From CAZTUH01 sp964620485 (GTDB lineage: Bacteria; Pseudomonadota; Gammaproteobacteria; Burkholderiales; Burkholderiaceae_B): a stretch of 64,000 nt of DNA. The notes below the pieces were generated by a model, which made no database searches, was not told the DNA's origin, and was given only the letters and a program-made list of their open reading frames with translations. The first letter of the stretch is position 1. The number at the start of each line of letters is the position of its first letter. This document shows positions 1 to 8,672 of the stretch, one piece after another. Position numbers and translations under genes: made by a program. The stretch lies in assembly GCA_964620485.1 (NCBI GenBank), contig CAZUGU010000008.1, positions 124,001 to 188,000 on the forward strand, written 5' to 3'.

Positions 1-62
1 ATTTTTATATATAATTGAATGCAAATTAAATTCGTTGTAAATAGTTATATTTTTAGGAAGTT

Positions 63-791
63 ATGGCTGGACATAGCAAATGGGATAATATTCAATACCG
101 AAAAACCCGCCAAGATATTAAGCGGAGTAAAATTTGGACTAAGATAACCCGTGAAATTATTATAGCAACTCGAGAAAGCGGTCCAAATCCTATTCATAAT
201 TCATCTTTACGTATTGCGATTGAAAAGGCAAATTATGTAAATATGCCAAAAAACAATATACAACGTGCTATTCAACAAGGATCAAGTCATTTTAATGATA
301 TCAATTGTGAAGAAATTCGCTATGAAGGATATGGAATTAGTGGAGTTGCTTTTATCATTGACACAATAACAGATAGCCGTACTCGTACAGCTTCTAATAT
401 TCGTAGTGCTTTCTCAAAAGGAAATGGAAGATTAGGACATAAGGGTTCTGTTTCTTTTATGTTTAAAAATTACGGCGAGTTTTTGTTTGAATCTAGCGTT
501 TCAGAAGAACAAATCATAGAAATTGCATTAGATGTAGGGGTTGATGATGTCATAATCAATGAAATGGGATTCTTTGAAATTACTTGTTCAACAAGAGAAT
601 ATATAATTCTATGTGATCTTTTTAGATCAGCAAATTTAGAGATAAAGACTAAAAGAGTTTCTATGAAGGCTATTAATCTCATTTCATTAAATTCGGAAGA
701 TTTGGAAAAAATAAATAAGCTTATTAAAGCATTAAAATCTATCAATGATGTTAAAAACATATATACCAATATTTCAAGAGAATCAAAATAA
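63..791 (+). CDS. yebC: YebC/TACO1-family protein
   Basis: The protein (242 residues, the usual family length) opens with MAGHSKWDNIQYRK, the signature N-terminus of YebC/TACO1 proteins, and continues through the three-domain alpha/beta fold with the conserved YEGYGISGVAFIID and NGRLGHKGSVSFMF segments. The family is annotated as DNA-binding regulators in bacteria; mitochondrial TACO1 and recent bacterial work connect it with translation of difficult (proline-rich) stretches. It acts in the cytoplasm. The ATG at 63 directly starts the signature, so the start is secure. It stands alone: the next 535 bases hold no gene. Compared with the common WANIQHRK form it has drifted (WDNIQYRK), as expected in an AT-driven genome. 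Confidence 0.95.
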   Translation: MAGHSKWDNIQYRKTRQDIKRSKIWTKITREIIIATRESGPNPIHNSSLRIAIEKANYVNMPKNNIQRAIQQGSSHFNDINCEEIRYEGYGISGVAFIIDTITDSRTRTASNIRSAFSKGNGRLGHKGSVSFMFKNYGEFLFESSVSEEQIIEIALDVGVDDVIINEMGFFEITCSTREYIILCDLFRSANLEIKTKRVSMKAINLISLNSEDLEKINKLIKALKSINDVKNIYTNISRESK

Positions 792-1326
792 AAAATTATT
801 AATAATAGATTTTCATATTGAATAGAATAAGTTCATAAATATGAAAACTCCTAATTGATCTTTCTTAAAAGAATATCAGATCAATATTTCTATTCAATCA
901 TATCGAATCGTATTTCTATAAGAAATATTAAAAATTTTTACTCAAAATAACCTATATCTGCATCACATCAATGAGATATTTCTTTTGAAAACCAACTTCC
1001 TTTAGGAAAGAATGAATATTGCATACACATTTACATAATCCTATGAAATAATTTGCCATTCTAAATGTATGAATATATTGATGTACGGATGTATTTTTTA
1101 ATAAATTCAAATAATCTTAATAGTAAATGTGATATATTCCAATTTAGATATGGATCCTTTATATTTTATCTTTATAAAGATAATACCTTTTTTCTTATTT
1201 CTATAAAACTTATTTTAATTATATGAAATCTATATGAAAGATGGATAATGCAATTCATCCACTATTCTAGATAGATTTGAAATCAAACTTAATGAATTTT
1301 TTGAATTTTTAATTGAGATTAAAAAT
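792..1326. other. Gene-less region between yebC and nadD
   Basis: This 535-base stretch has no open frame worth calling on either strand. I translated parts of the + strand looking for remnants of genes that relatives carry near nadD and recognised none. It is AT-rich and probably eroded former coding DNA, but that is inference. The nadD promoter presumably lies in its last 100 bases; no clear hexamer pair stands out. Confidence 0.6.
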
Positions 1327-1938
1327 GTGAAAAAAATCGGCCTCCTAGGTGGTAGCTTCGACCCTGTACATATTATTCACATTGCTTTGGCACGTACTGC
1401 AATGAAAGCGTTAGAATTAGATGAAATTCAATTAATACCTGCAGCTCGTCCCTGGCAACGACTCCATAAATTACAAGCCTCGTTTCAACAACGTTTAGAT
1501 ATGGTGAATCTAGCTATATCAAAAGAAATAAGTATGATTTCTAATCCTATAGAAATATATCTTAATGGTCCTACCTATACTATTAACACACTTAAAGCTT
1601 TACCAAAAACAGCTTTTTATACTCTATTAATAGGTTCTGATCAACTAGTTAATTTTTGTTCTTGGCATAATTGGCAAGAAATCATCAAATATACAAAAAT
1701 AGCTGTTGCTCAACGCGCCGATATATCCATAATTATACCAAATGATTTAAATCACTTTTTAATTACTCATAAAAAATCTTTACAAGATATTCCATTCATT
1801 TTTTCAAGAATATCTTCATCTAATATCCGAAAACGCATTGCTTCATTAGAAACAACTAAGGGCTACTTAGATCCACTAGTAGAAGAGTATATCAAAACCA
1901 ATAATCTCTATATAAATCCATCATATCTAATATCTTAA
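1327..1938 (+). CDS. nadD: Nicotinate-nucleotide adenylyltransferase
   Basis: NadD transfers AMP from ATP to nicotinate mononucleotide, giving deamido-NAD in the NAD pathway. The 203-residue protein starts KKIGLLGGSFDPVH, the nucleotidyltransferase phosphate loop, and ends with the ISSSNIRKRI motif (SSTxIR-like) that binds the ATP phosphates; LLIGSDQLVNFCSWHNW is the conserved central block. The start is GTG at 1327; an ATG two bases earlier is followed at once by a stop in another frame. The normal (H/T)xGH motif reads H15-I-I-H18, so the glycine is replaced; both histidines are kept. I cannot tell whether that is a lineage habit. The rsfS and rlmH genes that usually follow nadD in relatives are absent. 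Confidence 0.93.
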   Translation: MKKIGLLGGSFDPVHIIHIALARTAMKALELDEIQLIPAARPWQRLHKLQASFQQRLDMVNLAISKEISMISNPIEIYLNGPTYTINTLKALPKTAFYTLLIGSDQLVNFCSWHNWQEIIKYTKIAVAQRADISIIIPNDLNHFLITHKKSLQDIPFIFSRISSSNIRKRIASLETTKGYLDPLVEEYIKTNNLYINPSYLIS

Positions 1939-2587
1939 TAAGATACAGCATTACTAGCTATAATTAAATCCAGCATTTGATATTTAAAGTGATTTAATCT
2001 AATAAATTATTGTATTTTATTATCTAATGATAGTATTAGTACTGATTCTAAAATATCAAAAATTACTTTAAATATTTTAAAAAAGCTTTTTAAAATATTT
2101 ATTTTTATTTATGAAATGTATTCAATAATAAGATCATTCTATTATCTATTATTTATCTTAAATAAGAAAATTAAATATTGTAAATCGTTACTTAATAGAA
2201 TACTGAAAAATTATATTTTAAATATATCAAATAGATACTAATCTTTTCAAATAAAGGATTTCATTAACAAATAGGAATTAATTGAAAAGTTTGACACTCT
2301 TAATAAATTCTGAGATGATTCTAGATAGTTGAAATAATTTCAAATTTAGTAAATATAGTTACAATTCATTTTTTCTGTGTATTTTAAAGTAAATAGCAGT
2401 ATTATTTAAAATTTAACTTTAATGAAAATTAATTTCTTATTAATAGTAAATTACTATATTCTTATAGAAGAATTTCTATAAGAAAAGTCGTGTTATAAAT
2501 GTTATAAATGTTACTTTCATCGTTTGATATTTAAGATTCAATATTAAGACGACAATCTTAGGTTCTTTATTCTATTTCCTTACTTAT
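1939..2587. other. Gene-less region after nadD
   Basis: About 650 bases without a credible gene, where relatives usually carry rsfS, rlmH and neighbours. I looked for RsfS and Maf motifs in translation and did not find them. It holds a promoter-like element at 2291-2319 and a short tandem repeat near 2493-2513 (unit about 10 bases, ATGTTATAA-like). Confidence 0.6.
2291..2319 (+). promoter_or_regulatory. Sigma-70-like promoter candidate
   Basis: TTGACA (2291-2296), a 17-base spacer, then GATGAT (2314-2319, four of six matches to TATAAT) preceded by an extended -10 TG at 2311-2312. This is a far better -35 than anything else in the surrounding AT-rich DNA. The next gene on this strand, the DUF1178 gene, begins 270 bases downstream, so it either has a long leader or the promoter belonged to a gene now lost. 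Confidence 0.4.
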
Positions 2588-3064
2588 ATGACACTTAAAG
2601 TTTTTGATTTGCAATGCGAAAATAGCCATCTTTTTGAAGGATGGTTTAGATCTCATGAAGATTATTCTTTACAACATTCTCGTGGTTTTCTAACTTGTCC
2701 AATATGTCATTCTAACAATATTACGAAGTGTTTATCTGTTCCAAATTTAAGTAGAGTTCAAAATATCTCAAAGTCTAATTCAAATGATATTTCTAATAAC
2801 ATTAGAAAAACTGACAGTTTAAATTATGAAAAACAAAGTTATGCCTTGCAAGCAGCTGCTTTAAGCTATATAAGAAAATTAGTAAAACAAACCGAAAATG
2901 TTGGTTTGGATTTTTTTAAAGAAGCTAGGCGTATTCATAAAGGTCAAGCACTTAAGCGTCCTATTCGTGGTATTGCTACAAAAGAAGAACGTAAATTACT
3001 AACCGATGAAGGTATTGAAACATTGAGTATTCCAGGTTTTTTGGATGATAGTTCTATTCATTAG
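2588..3064 (+). CDS. DUF1178 family protein
   Basis: The 158-residue protein begins MTLKVFDLQCENSHLFEGWF and carries CPICHSNNITKCLSVPN, a small zinc-ribbon-like set of cysteines (C10, C37, C40, C48 roughly); the C-terminal half is LRKPIRGIATKEERKLLTDEGI-like, all as in DUF1178 proteins of proteobacteria. No function is established for the family. The middle (about residues 55-85) is low-complexity and Asn/Ser-rich, which looks like a drifting linker. The gene stands alone, with a hairpin overlapping its 3' end. Its survival when neighbours were lost suggests it matters to this organism, which is inference. Confidence 0.85.
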   Translation: MTLKVFDLQCENSHLFEGWFRSHEDYSLQHSRGFLTCPICHSNNITKCLSVPNLSRVQNISKSNSNDISNNIRKTDSLNYEKQSYALQAAALSYIRKLVKQTENVGLDFFKEARRIHKGQALKRPIRGIATKEERKLLTDEGIETLSIPGFLDDSSIH

Positions 3065-3074
3065 AACTATCATC
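3044..3074 (+). terminator. Hairpin at the end of the DUF1178 gene
   Basis: A perfect 12-bp stem (GATGATAGTTCT, 3044-3055, with its complement at 3063-3074) and a 7-base loop. It includes the last codons and the TAG stop (3062-3064). No real T tract follows, so it may protect or process the 3' end rather than act as a classic intrinsic terminator. Confidence 0.5.
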
Positions 3075-3084
3075 TTAATAAGAG

Positions 3085-3740
3085 TAAATATTAGAATTTT
3101 ATAATATTTTATGTTTTTATTTAAATATTAACTGTCTAAGTATTTCAAAATTTCTATCATTGTATCTGGATTTAAAAAATAGAAATAATCTTCTAATTTT
3201 GTAAAAGATTATGAGATTAAAAATGATCATCTGGAATTTTATCACAAAAAATATACTAAATTTATACTATTTATTGATGATTTAGATATCATAATTAAGC
3301 GTAAACTATTTTCTCTACAATTTTAATTGTACCTTCCTAAAAATTTACAACTTTTTAATTTGATCTATCATTCGAACAAAATGGTATTATAATCTCGATA
3401 TTTTTTAGATTTCTCTATCTCGACTTTTAATATGCGCATTCCATTTTGGAATATTTTTTAAAACTATTAAAAATATAATCGGCCATTCCGCTAAATACTA
3501 GCATTGAATTTTTTCTTTGACTTATAGAATACTGCATTATCCAATTAATTCTTGATATTCATTAATTTTAAAATCTTGATGACCTGATCGATCATGATGG
3601 ACTTAGGTCCCATGATTTCCAAATCATTTTTTGATACTTTCTATAAGTTTCTATATGAAAATTTCTAGGATTGAAATACGACAAAATCCATGGAATCAAC
3701 CAATCATTTCGATTGACTATTTTATATGCATTTTTAAATA
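3085..3740 (-). other. Gene-less region, possible lpxB remains
   Basis: In relatives lpxB follows lpxA here. All frames are broken. On the - strand around 3360-3400 a stretch reads NIEIIIPFCSN, reminiscent of the block preceding the C-terminal half of LpxB (a hydrophobic strand ending in IP), but this is a weak match. I would not call a gene. The rest shows nothing recognisable. Confidence 0.25.
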
Positions 3741-3744
3741 TCTG

Positions 3745-3955
3745 ATATGACTATAGATTGTGAATGATGTCTCTTCAATCCTTTAATATCAATACTAAAC
3801 GAACTACAAGGATTATCAAAAGGTATTCTAAAAGAAAATGTATGTAGTAATATCTTCCATAATTAATTATCTCCATCAATCATACTAGATCCATTTTAGA
3901 CAGATATAATACCTATTACTCTGTCAAGAATAATCCAATTATCAAAATTTACATA
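3745..3955 (-). pseudogene. lpxA: lpxA remnant (UDP-GlcNAc acyltransferase)
   Basis: Immediately downstream of fabZ, where lpxA sits in relatives. Reading the - strand, one frame gives NPCSSFSIDIKGLKRHHSQS, which lines up with the C-terminal GNPxxxxGINxxGLKRRGF block of LpxA (the segment after the hexapeptide helix). Just upstream in the same frame is IILDRVIGIISV, stop, NGSSMIDGDN, which could be the start of the left-handed helix. There are in-frame stops, and only about 210 bases are present of the expected roughly 780, so the middle of the gene is deleted. No functional acyltransferase can be made. Confidence 0.6.
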
Positions 3956-3962
3956 TCCCAAA

Positions 3963-4409
3963 TTAGCTATTTTCCAAATTACGGATAGCGCACATTAATG
4001 TTGCTTCAGAGACAATCTTATAATTAACCAAAGCACGTGCTTTATACTTACATACTGAACGACCCAATCGTTTTGCATCTACTTCGATTCGAAGTTGATC
4101 ACCTGGAGAAACCGGTTTTCGAAACCGAACATCATCAACCCCAACTAAATAGTAAGCTGTCATTTTTGGAATAGTAGTTTTCTCAGAAAAAGAAAGTAAA
4201 GCTGCTGCTTGAGCCATAGATTCAATTATTAGAACACCTGGCATGATTGGAATGTGAGGAAAGTGTCCGTCGAAAAACGGTTCATTTATGGATACATTTT
4301 TAATGGCAATAATAGATCTACCAGGCATCATCTCCAAAACATGATCTATTAGTAGCATTGGATAACGATGTGGTAGAATAGACTTTATTTGCTTAATATC
4401 GAGTTCCAT
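3963..4409 (-). CDS. fabZ: 3-hydroxyacyl-ACP dehydratase FabZ
   Basis: FabZ dehydrates beta-hydroxyacyl-ACP in type II fatty acid synthesis (cytoplasm). The 148-residue hot-dog-fold protein has LPHRYPMLLIDHV, the catalytic histidine in FFDGHFP (H49) and the catalytic glutamate in LIIESMAQAAALL (E63). Length and motifs are complete. In relatives it lies between lpxD and lpxA; here both flanking genes are decayed while fabZ is intact, so it must now serve membrane lipid synthesis only. It was once in the middle of a long - strand transcription unit; the 1.2 kb of dead DNA upstream means it depends either on read-through from skp or on a new promoter. Confidence 0.96.
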   Translation of the reverse strand: MELDIKQIKSILPHRYPMLLIDHVLEMMPGRSIIAIKNVSINEPFFDGHFPHIPIMPGVLIIESMAQAAALLSFSEKTTIPKMTAYYLVGVDDVRFRKPVSPGDQLRIEVDAKRLGRSVCKYKARALVNYKIVSEATLMCAIRNLENS

Positions 4410-4449
4410 GTTTATATTATATTTTGAACTAGAGTCACATTATTGAATA

Positions 4450-5560
4450 GATTCAATTCAGGATTATATCAAATGTATATTCTATCTTTTATATTTTCTT
4501 TTCTATAAGAACATGACTCTATAGTACATAATCCTTTTAGTAACTTTGTTAATTTTTACAAAATAAAAACATGATTTTATCAATCTTTTTATTTCATATA
4601 TATTCCTGTTTAATATCTTAGCTTTAAGATATTCGCAATAATAACAGTACTACTTGAAATATAAATATTATTAACCAAAATCAAACGTCCTGCTAAAAAT
4701 ATTTGAATCTGCTAGTATATAATACTTACCAAGTATAGTAAGAACTTGCAATTTAACATAAGATGTTATTCTAACATTAGAATCTATCTAAACATAATGT
4801 TTAATTATCATTAACTATCCGGTCGACACCACTTTCTATGATTGTATCATCAAGTGTTCTTATACTTACAGTTTTTTAAATCAATTTCAATATCATTGCT
4901 AATGAATTGAATATGTGAAATATAACCCAATTCATAGGTTTTTCAGAAATTTTCATAATAACTATTTAAAATAGTTACATAATTAGATCCATCAGAATCA
5001 AGAATAATTTCGCTATGATAAATAACATTATTCTCAATAATTACATTCGAATTTAATATTACTAAAACATGAAGATAATAGCCTTGATCCTATTTTAGAA
5101 CTTTCATTGAAAATATCAGCTAGCTCAACAAAACTACATTTTCTTATCATAACACTTAATTCAATAATGCACTGCTGTGCAATATGTACATTTTGATTCA
5201 ATCATCACATTATGCAAAATAATTGAGGAATGATGGATTCCTAGGGTTATTTCTAACTTAAGGATTCTGTGAGATCATTATACACAAAGAGCATAAAATA
5301 AATAGAGTTATTCATATATTGTTGGAATCAAATATAATTTTGGATTTTTCATAAGTAAGACTTTTGGAAAAATTCGATATAATAACAGTCATTACTCGTG
5401 ATGCTTCCTATGTATTAGAATGTATTCTAATACATAGGAAGCATCACGAGTAATAGAAAGCTTAGCTTTAGAACATTTAATAATATAGCAATGTATTCAT
5501 TCTTCTTGAATATACACTTCCATTGATATTTTATTAATCTTAATTGTTTTTAACATTTAA
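4450..5560 (-). pseudogene. lpxD: lpxD pseudogene (UDP-3-O-acylglucosamine N-acyltransferase)
   Basis: The gap between skp and fabZ is where lpxD belongs. On the - strand, broken across frames and in the right order, I read GIHHSSIILHNVMIES (about 5246-5199; compare IHPSAVI of LpxD), NVIIENNVIYHSEIILDSDG (about 5050-4990; compare hexapeptide repeats ending in VIGADGFG), LDDTIIESGV (about 4856-4827; compare ALDDTxIExGV) and LVNNIYISSSTVIIANILK, then TGIY (about 4673-4597; compare the VHISxxTVV and YTGxYP end of LpxD). Multiple frameshifts and stops separate the pieces. LpxD makes the lipid A precursor, so its loss breaks lipid A synthesis. A 64-bp hairpin sits inside the N-terminal part. Confidence 0.85.
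5391..5454. repeat. 64-bp near-perfect hairpin
   Basis: Arms of 31 bp (5391-5421 and 5424-5454) are exact reverse complements, separated by two bases (GT). The arm begins ATTACTCGTGATGCTTCCTA and is more GC-rich than its surroundings. It lies inside the decayed lpxD, about 150 bases past the skp stop on the - strand. There is no T tract on either side, so it is not a standard terminator, though it could end or protect the bamA-skp transcript. Confidence 0.9.
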
Positions 5561-5604
5561 TAGAATTACATGAGACATAAAATTGCTTGATTTTCTATAC
5601 TTAC

Positions 5605-6165
5605 CTATTCATCTAAACAATGAATTATCTGATCAGTAATATCAAGTCGAGAACTAAATGCTACCGCATCTTGAAGAATCAAATCATAATTCTCCTGCTT
5701 AGCAATAAATTTAATAGTGTTATTTACATTTGTCATTACCTCTGATAACTCCTCGTTTCTACGCCGATTTAAATCTTCTTGAAACTCTCGTTGCTTGCGT
5801 TGTAGATTATTATCAAGATTGCTCAAATTACGCTGACATTTAGATCTTTCATTATCAGTCATTACAAGTGAATTTTTTTCAAAATTATTTATCTGACATT
5901 TCAAATTTTCATTAAGAGAATTTAATTCTTCATCACGAATCTTAAATTCTGATTCAATTTTTCTTTGAGCAATTTTAGATAGTTTTGATTCTTGTAAGAT
6001 ACGATCTATATCTACAAAACCAATTTTAATATCATGTAATACCTTTCCAAAAACAGCTGATATTATACTAAATGATAAAAATATAAGAATAGTTAAAATA
6101 AATTGTATTGATTTTTTTCTTAATTGCATTTGAAAAGCATTTAATATTAATTTAAAATTAAACAT
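5605..6165 (-). CDS. skp: Periplasmic chaperone Skp/OmpH
   Basis: Skp holds unfolded outer-membrane proteins in the periplasm before delivery to BamA. The 186-residue protein has a hydrophobic N-terminal segment (about residues 17-40) that should act as a signal peptide, then IGFVDIDRILQESK, the typical start of the mature OmpH/Skp body, followed by a long charged coiled coil (about residues 65-150). It is encoded directly after bamA, as in relatives. The start is uncertain: ATG at 6165 gives an N-terminus longer than usual; an internal ATG at residue 13 would give a more standard signal peptide. Sequence drift is marked, but the architecture is intact. Confidence 0.88.
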   Translation of the reverse strand: MFNFKLILNAFQMQLRKKSIQFILTILIFLSFSIISAVFGKVLHDIKIGFVDIDRILQESKLSKIAQRKIESEFKIRDEELNSLNENLKCQINNFEKNSLVMTDNERSKCQRNLSNLDNNLQRKQREFQEDLNRRRNEELSEVMTNVNNTIKFIAKQENYDLILQDAVAFSSRLDITDQIIHCLDE

Positions 6166-6274
6166 GTAAATGACCTATAGAAATTAATTTTATTAATATT
6201 CTTAAATAATGGAAGAATATTGAAAATGTAAAAATTTAGAAATTCTTATTATTGATAAAACATTCTAAATAATT

Positions 6275-8626
6275 CTAAAATCCAGTTCCAATTTGGAATT
6301 GGAAATTTTGAATTTTATCGTTCTCTTTATTATTTATAGGATAACCATATGAAATTTGCATAGGACCTAATGGTGATTGCCATGATAATCCAATACCTAC
6401 TGAAAAGCGCCAATTACAGGAATCCATTATAGGTTTCTGGATTTGATTATATATGTCATTTTTTTGGTAATTATTGCCTTTATTTCCATAAATCCTACCT
6501 GCATCACTAAATAGAAAAAAACGTAAAGCTCCGTCTTTATGGGAACTGAAAAATGGAAGATAAAGTTGTAAATTAGCTATTATACGTTTTGAGCTACCTA
6601 AATAAGTACCTGTTCTAGAATCTTGAGGTCCAAGTGAAGACATAGCATAACCCCGAACTGTACCAATACCTCCTCCATAAACATGCTTAATAGCAGGAAA
6701 ATCTTTATTACCATAACTAATTCCATAATCAATTATGCTATTAACAGCTAGAATATAATTATTCATTATCGGAACATAGTATTGATGAGAACCAGTTAAC
6801 ATACAGTATTGAAGATCCATAGTTGAAAAGTCTGCTCTCAATTGTGTATAAGAGCCTATTTTTGGTACGAGAATACTATCTCGCTTATCTTTAGACCAAC
6901 CGATGCTTAAAATAAACGCATTAGTTTTACCACCATATTGATAAATGAAATTTCGATATGAAATAGGCATATTATTTTGAAGGAAAATTTCATTTCGCTC
7001 AAATGAGCTACCAAAAGAAATTTTGGCGTATTCTGAAGTTGGGATATTAAAATTTAACCCTAGACCCATAGCTTTTAATCGAAAATCACTTTCACTGTTT
7101 TGCCAAGGATTAGTGGTTCGATAATATATCGAGCTAGTATTACTTATTCCAGTATGGATAATATATGGGTTAGTGTAAGAAAATGAAAGTAATCGATTAT
7201 TCCGACTTGTATTCAATCGTAAAGTTAAATTATTACCACTGCCAAATATATTGTCTTCATTAATTCCTGCTGAAAAAATAGCTTTTTCAGATGAACCATA
7301 TCCTATTCCAACATTAATCATACCTGTTGGTTTTTCTTTAATAGTTAAATTAAGATCGATTTGATCAGGTATACCGGGAACCGGTTCAGCTTTCATATTA
7401 ATTTCATTAAAGAAACCTAAACGTTCAATGCGTTCGCAAGAATTTTGAATGTTATGAACATTATACAAAGCAGATTCTTGTTGCTGCATTTCACGACGAA
7501 TCACAAGATCACGAGTATGTTTGTTTCCACTGATATTGATACGATTTACATAAACGCGATTACCGGGTTTTATATGAAAATTTAAATCAACTTCATGTCT
7601 AGTTCGATTTAATTGCATATCAGGACTAGAATTTACAAATGCAAAACCTTTTTCTCCGAAAAAATCATTAATAGATTTAATTGAATTATTCACTTTTCTT
7701 AATTTGAATAATTCACCATTTTTTACAGATATCAGCTTCTTAATTTCTTTATTATAACTAAAAAGATCACCTGATATTTTTATATTATGAATTGTATAGG
7801 GCTGACCCTCGTGAATATTTATAATGATGTAAATATCTTTACGATCTGGTGAAATAGAAACTTCCAATGATCTAATAAAAAAATCTAAATAACCTCGATC
7901 TAAATAATATGAACGTAAGCTTTCAATATCATTCTCAAGTTTCTCATGAGAAAATATATTTGAATGTGTGTACCAAGTCATCCAGTTAGATGTAGTGGTT
8001 TGAAATAAACTGAGTAATTCATTTTGATTGAATAAATCATTACCTACTAGGCTAATCTTACAAACTTTAGCTATACATCCTTCAAAAATATCAAAATTAA
8101 TATTAACTCGATTATTAGCTATGTACTCAATATTTGTAGAAATTTTAATGTTATAGTATCCTCTTTTGAGATAATATTTTTTAAATTCTTGTTCTATGTA
8201 AGCTAGTTTAGCCTTATTAAATAAATAACCTTCTCGAAAATTTATATCTTCAAAGAAATCATTTGAAATATTATATGAATCTATATTTTTCATACCTTTG
8301 AAATTTATTGATTCAATTATAGGTCTTTCATTGATAACTATAATTATAGTTTTTTCTTCAGTATAAATTTTTACGTCATCAAAAAGATTTGTTTGATATA
8401 ATTGATGAATTATATTTTGAGTTTCTGTTTCAGAAAAATAATCTCCTACTTTAATAGGCAAATTGGTAAATATAGTATTTATGTCTGTACGTTGTATACC
8501 ATCAAGACGTATTTCTTGAATAACAAACGAATCAAAAGCATATGTGAAAATTGGCCAAAGAAAAAGTGTAATTAAACTAATCAGCACTGCATTTTTTTTA
8601 CAATTTAGCTCATAACTCAAACACAT
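6275..8626 (-). CDS. bamA: Outer membrane protein assembly factor BamA
   Basis: BamA is the central barrel of the BAM machine that inserts beta-barrel proteins into the outer membrane. The 783-residue product has a hydrophobic leader (about 12-30), POTRA domains starting at FVIQEIRLDGIQRTD and running to about residue 420, and a C-terminal 16-strand barrel with VYGGGIGTVRGYAMSSLGPQ (the conserved VRGF/Y loop 6 motif), ending in aromatic Phe (QFQIGTGF), the usual barrel end signal. Its place between rseP and skp is standard. The gene is intact although the lipid A genes downstream are dead, so the cell should still have an outer membrane with barrels. Confidence 0.96.
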   Translation of the reverse strand: MCLSYELNCKKNAVLISLITLFLWPIFTYAFDSFVIQEIRLDGIQRTDINTIFTNLPIKVGDYFSETETQNIIHQLYQTNLFDDVKIYTEEKTIIIVINERPIIESINFKGMKNIDSYNISNDFFEDINFREGYLFNKAKLAYIEQEFKKYYLKRGYYNIKISTNIEYIANNRVNINFDIFEGCIAKVCKISLVGNDLFNQNELLSLFQTTTSNWMTWYTHSNIFSHEKLENDIESLRSYYLDRGYLDFFIRSLEVSISPDRKDIYIIINIHEGQPYTIHNIKISGDLFSYNKEIKKLISVKNGELFKLRKVNNSIKSINDFFGEKGFAFVNSSPDMQLNRTRHEVDLNFHIKPGNRVYVNRINISGNKHTRDLVIRREMQQQESALYNVHNIQNSCERIERLGFFNEINMKAEPVPGIPDQIDLNLTIKEKPTGMINVGIGYGSSEKAIFSAGINEDNIFGSGNNLTLRLNTSRNNRLLSFSYTNPYIIHTGISNTSSIYYRTTNPWQNSESDFRLKAMGLGLNFNIPTSEYAKISFGSSFERNEIFLQNNMPISYRNFIYQYGGKTNAFILSIGWSKDKRDSILVPKIGSYTQLRADFSTMDLQYCMLTGSHQYYVPIMNNYILAVNSIIDYGISYGNKDFPAIKHVYGGGIGTVRGYAMSSLGPQDSRTGTYLGSSKRIIANLQLYLPFFSSHKDGALRFFLFSDAGRIYGNKGNNYQKNDIYNQIQKPIMDSCNWRFSVGIGLSWQSPLGPMQISYGYPINNKENDKIQNFQFQIGTGF

Positions 8627-8672
8627 CCTAGATTAATTCCCATTTTGGATATAATAAAAACTTGATTTAATT

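Noticed and set aside
470..769. Antisense frame of 99 codons within yebC
   Set aside because: It lies wholly opposite a well-conserved gene and has no recognisable motif; a shadow of codon usage.
792..1326. Search for purD/hemF-type remnants between yebC and nadD
   Set aside because: No motif from these families could be read in the frames I translated; calling a pseudogene would be guesswork.
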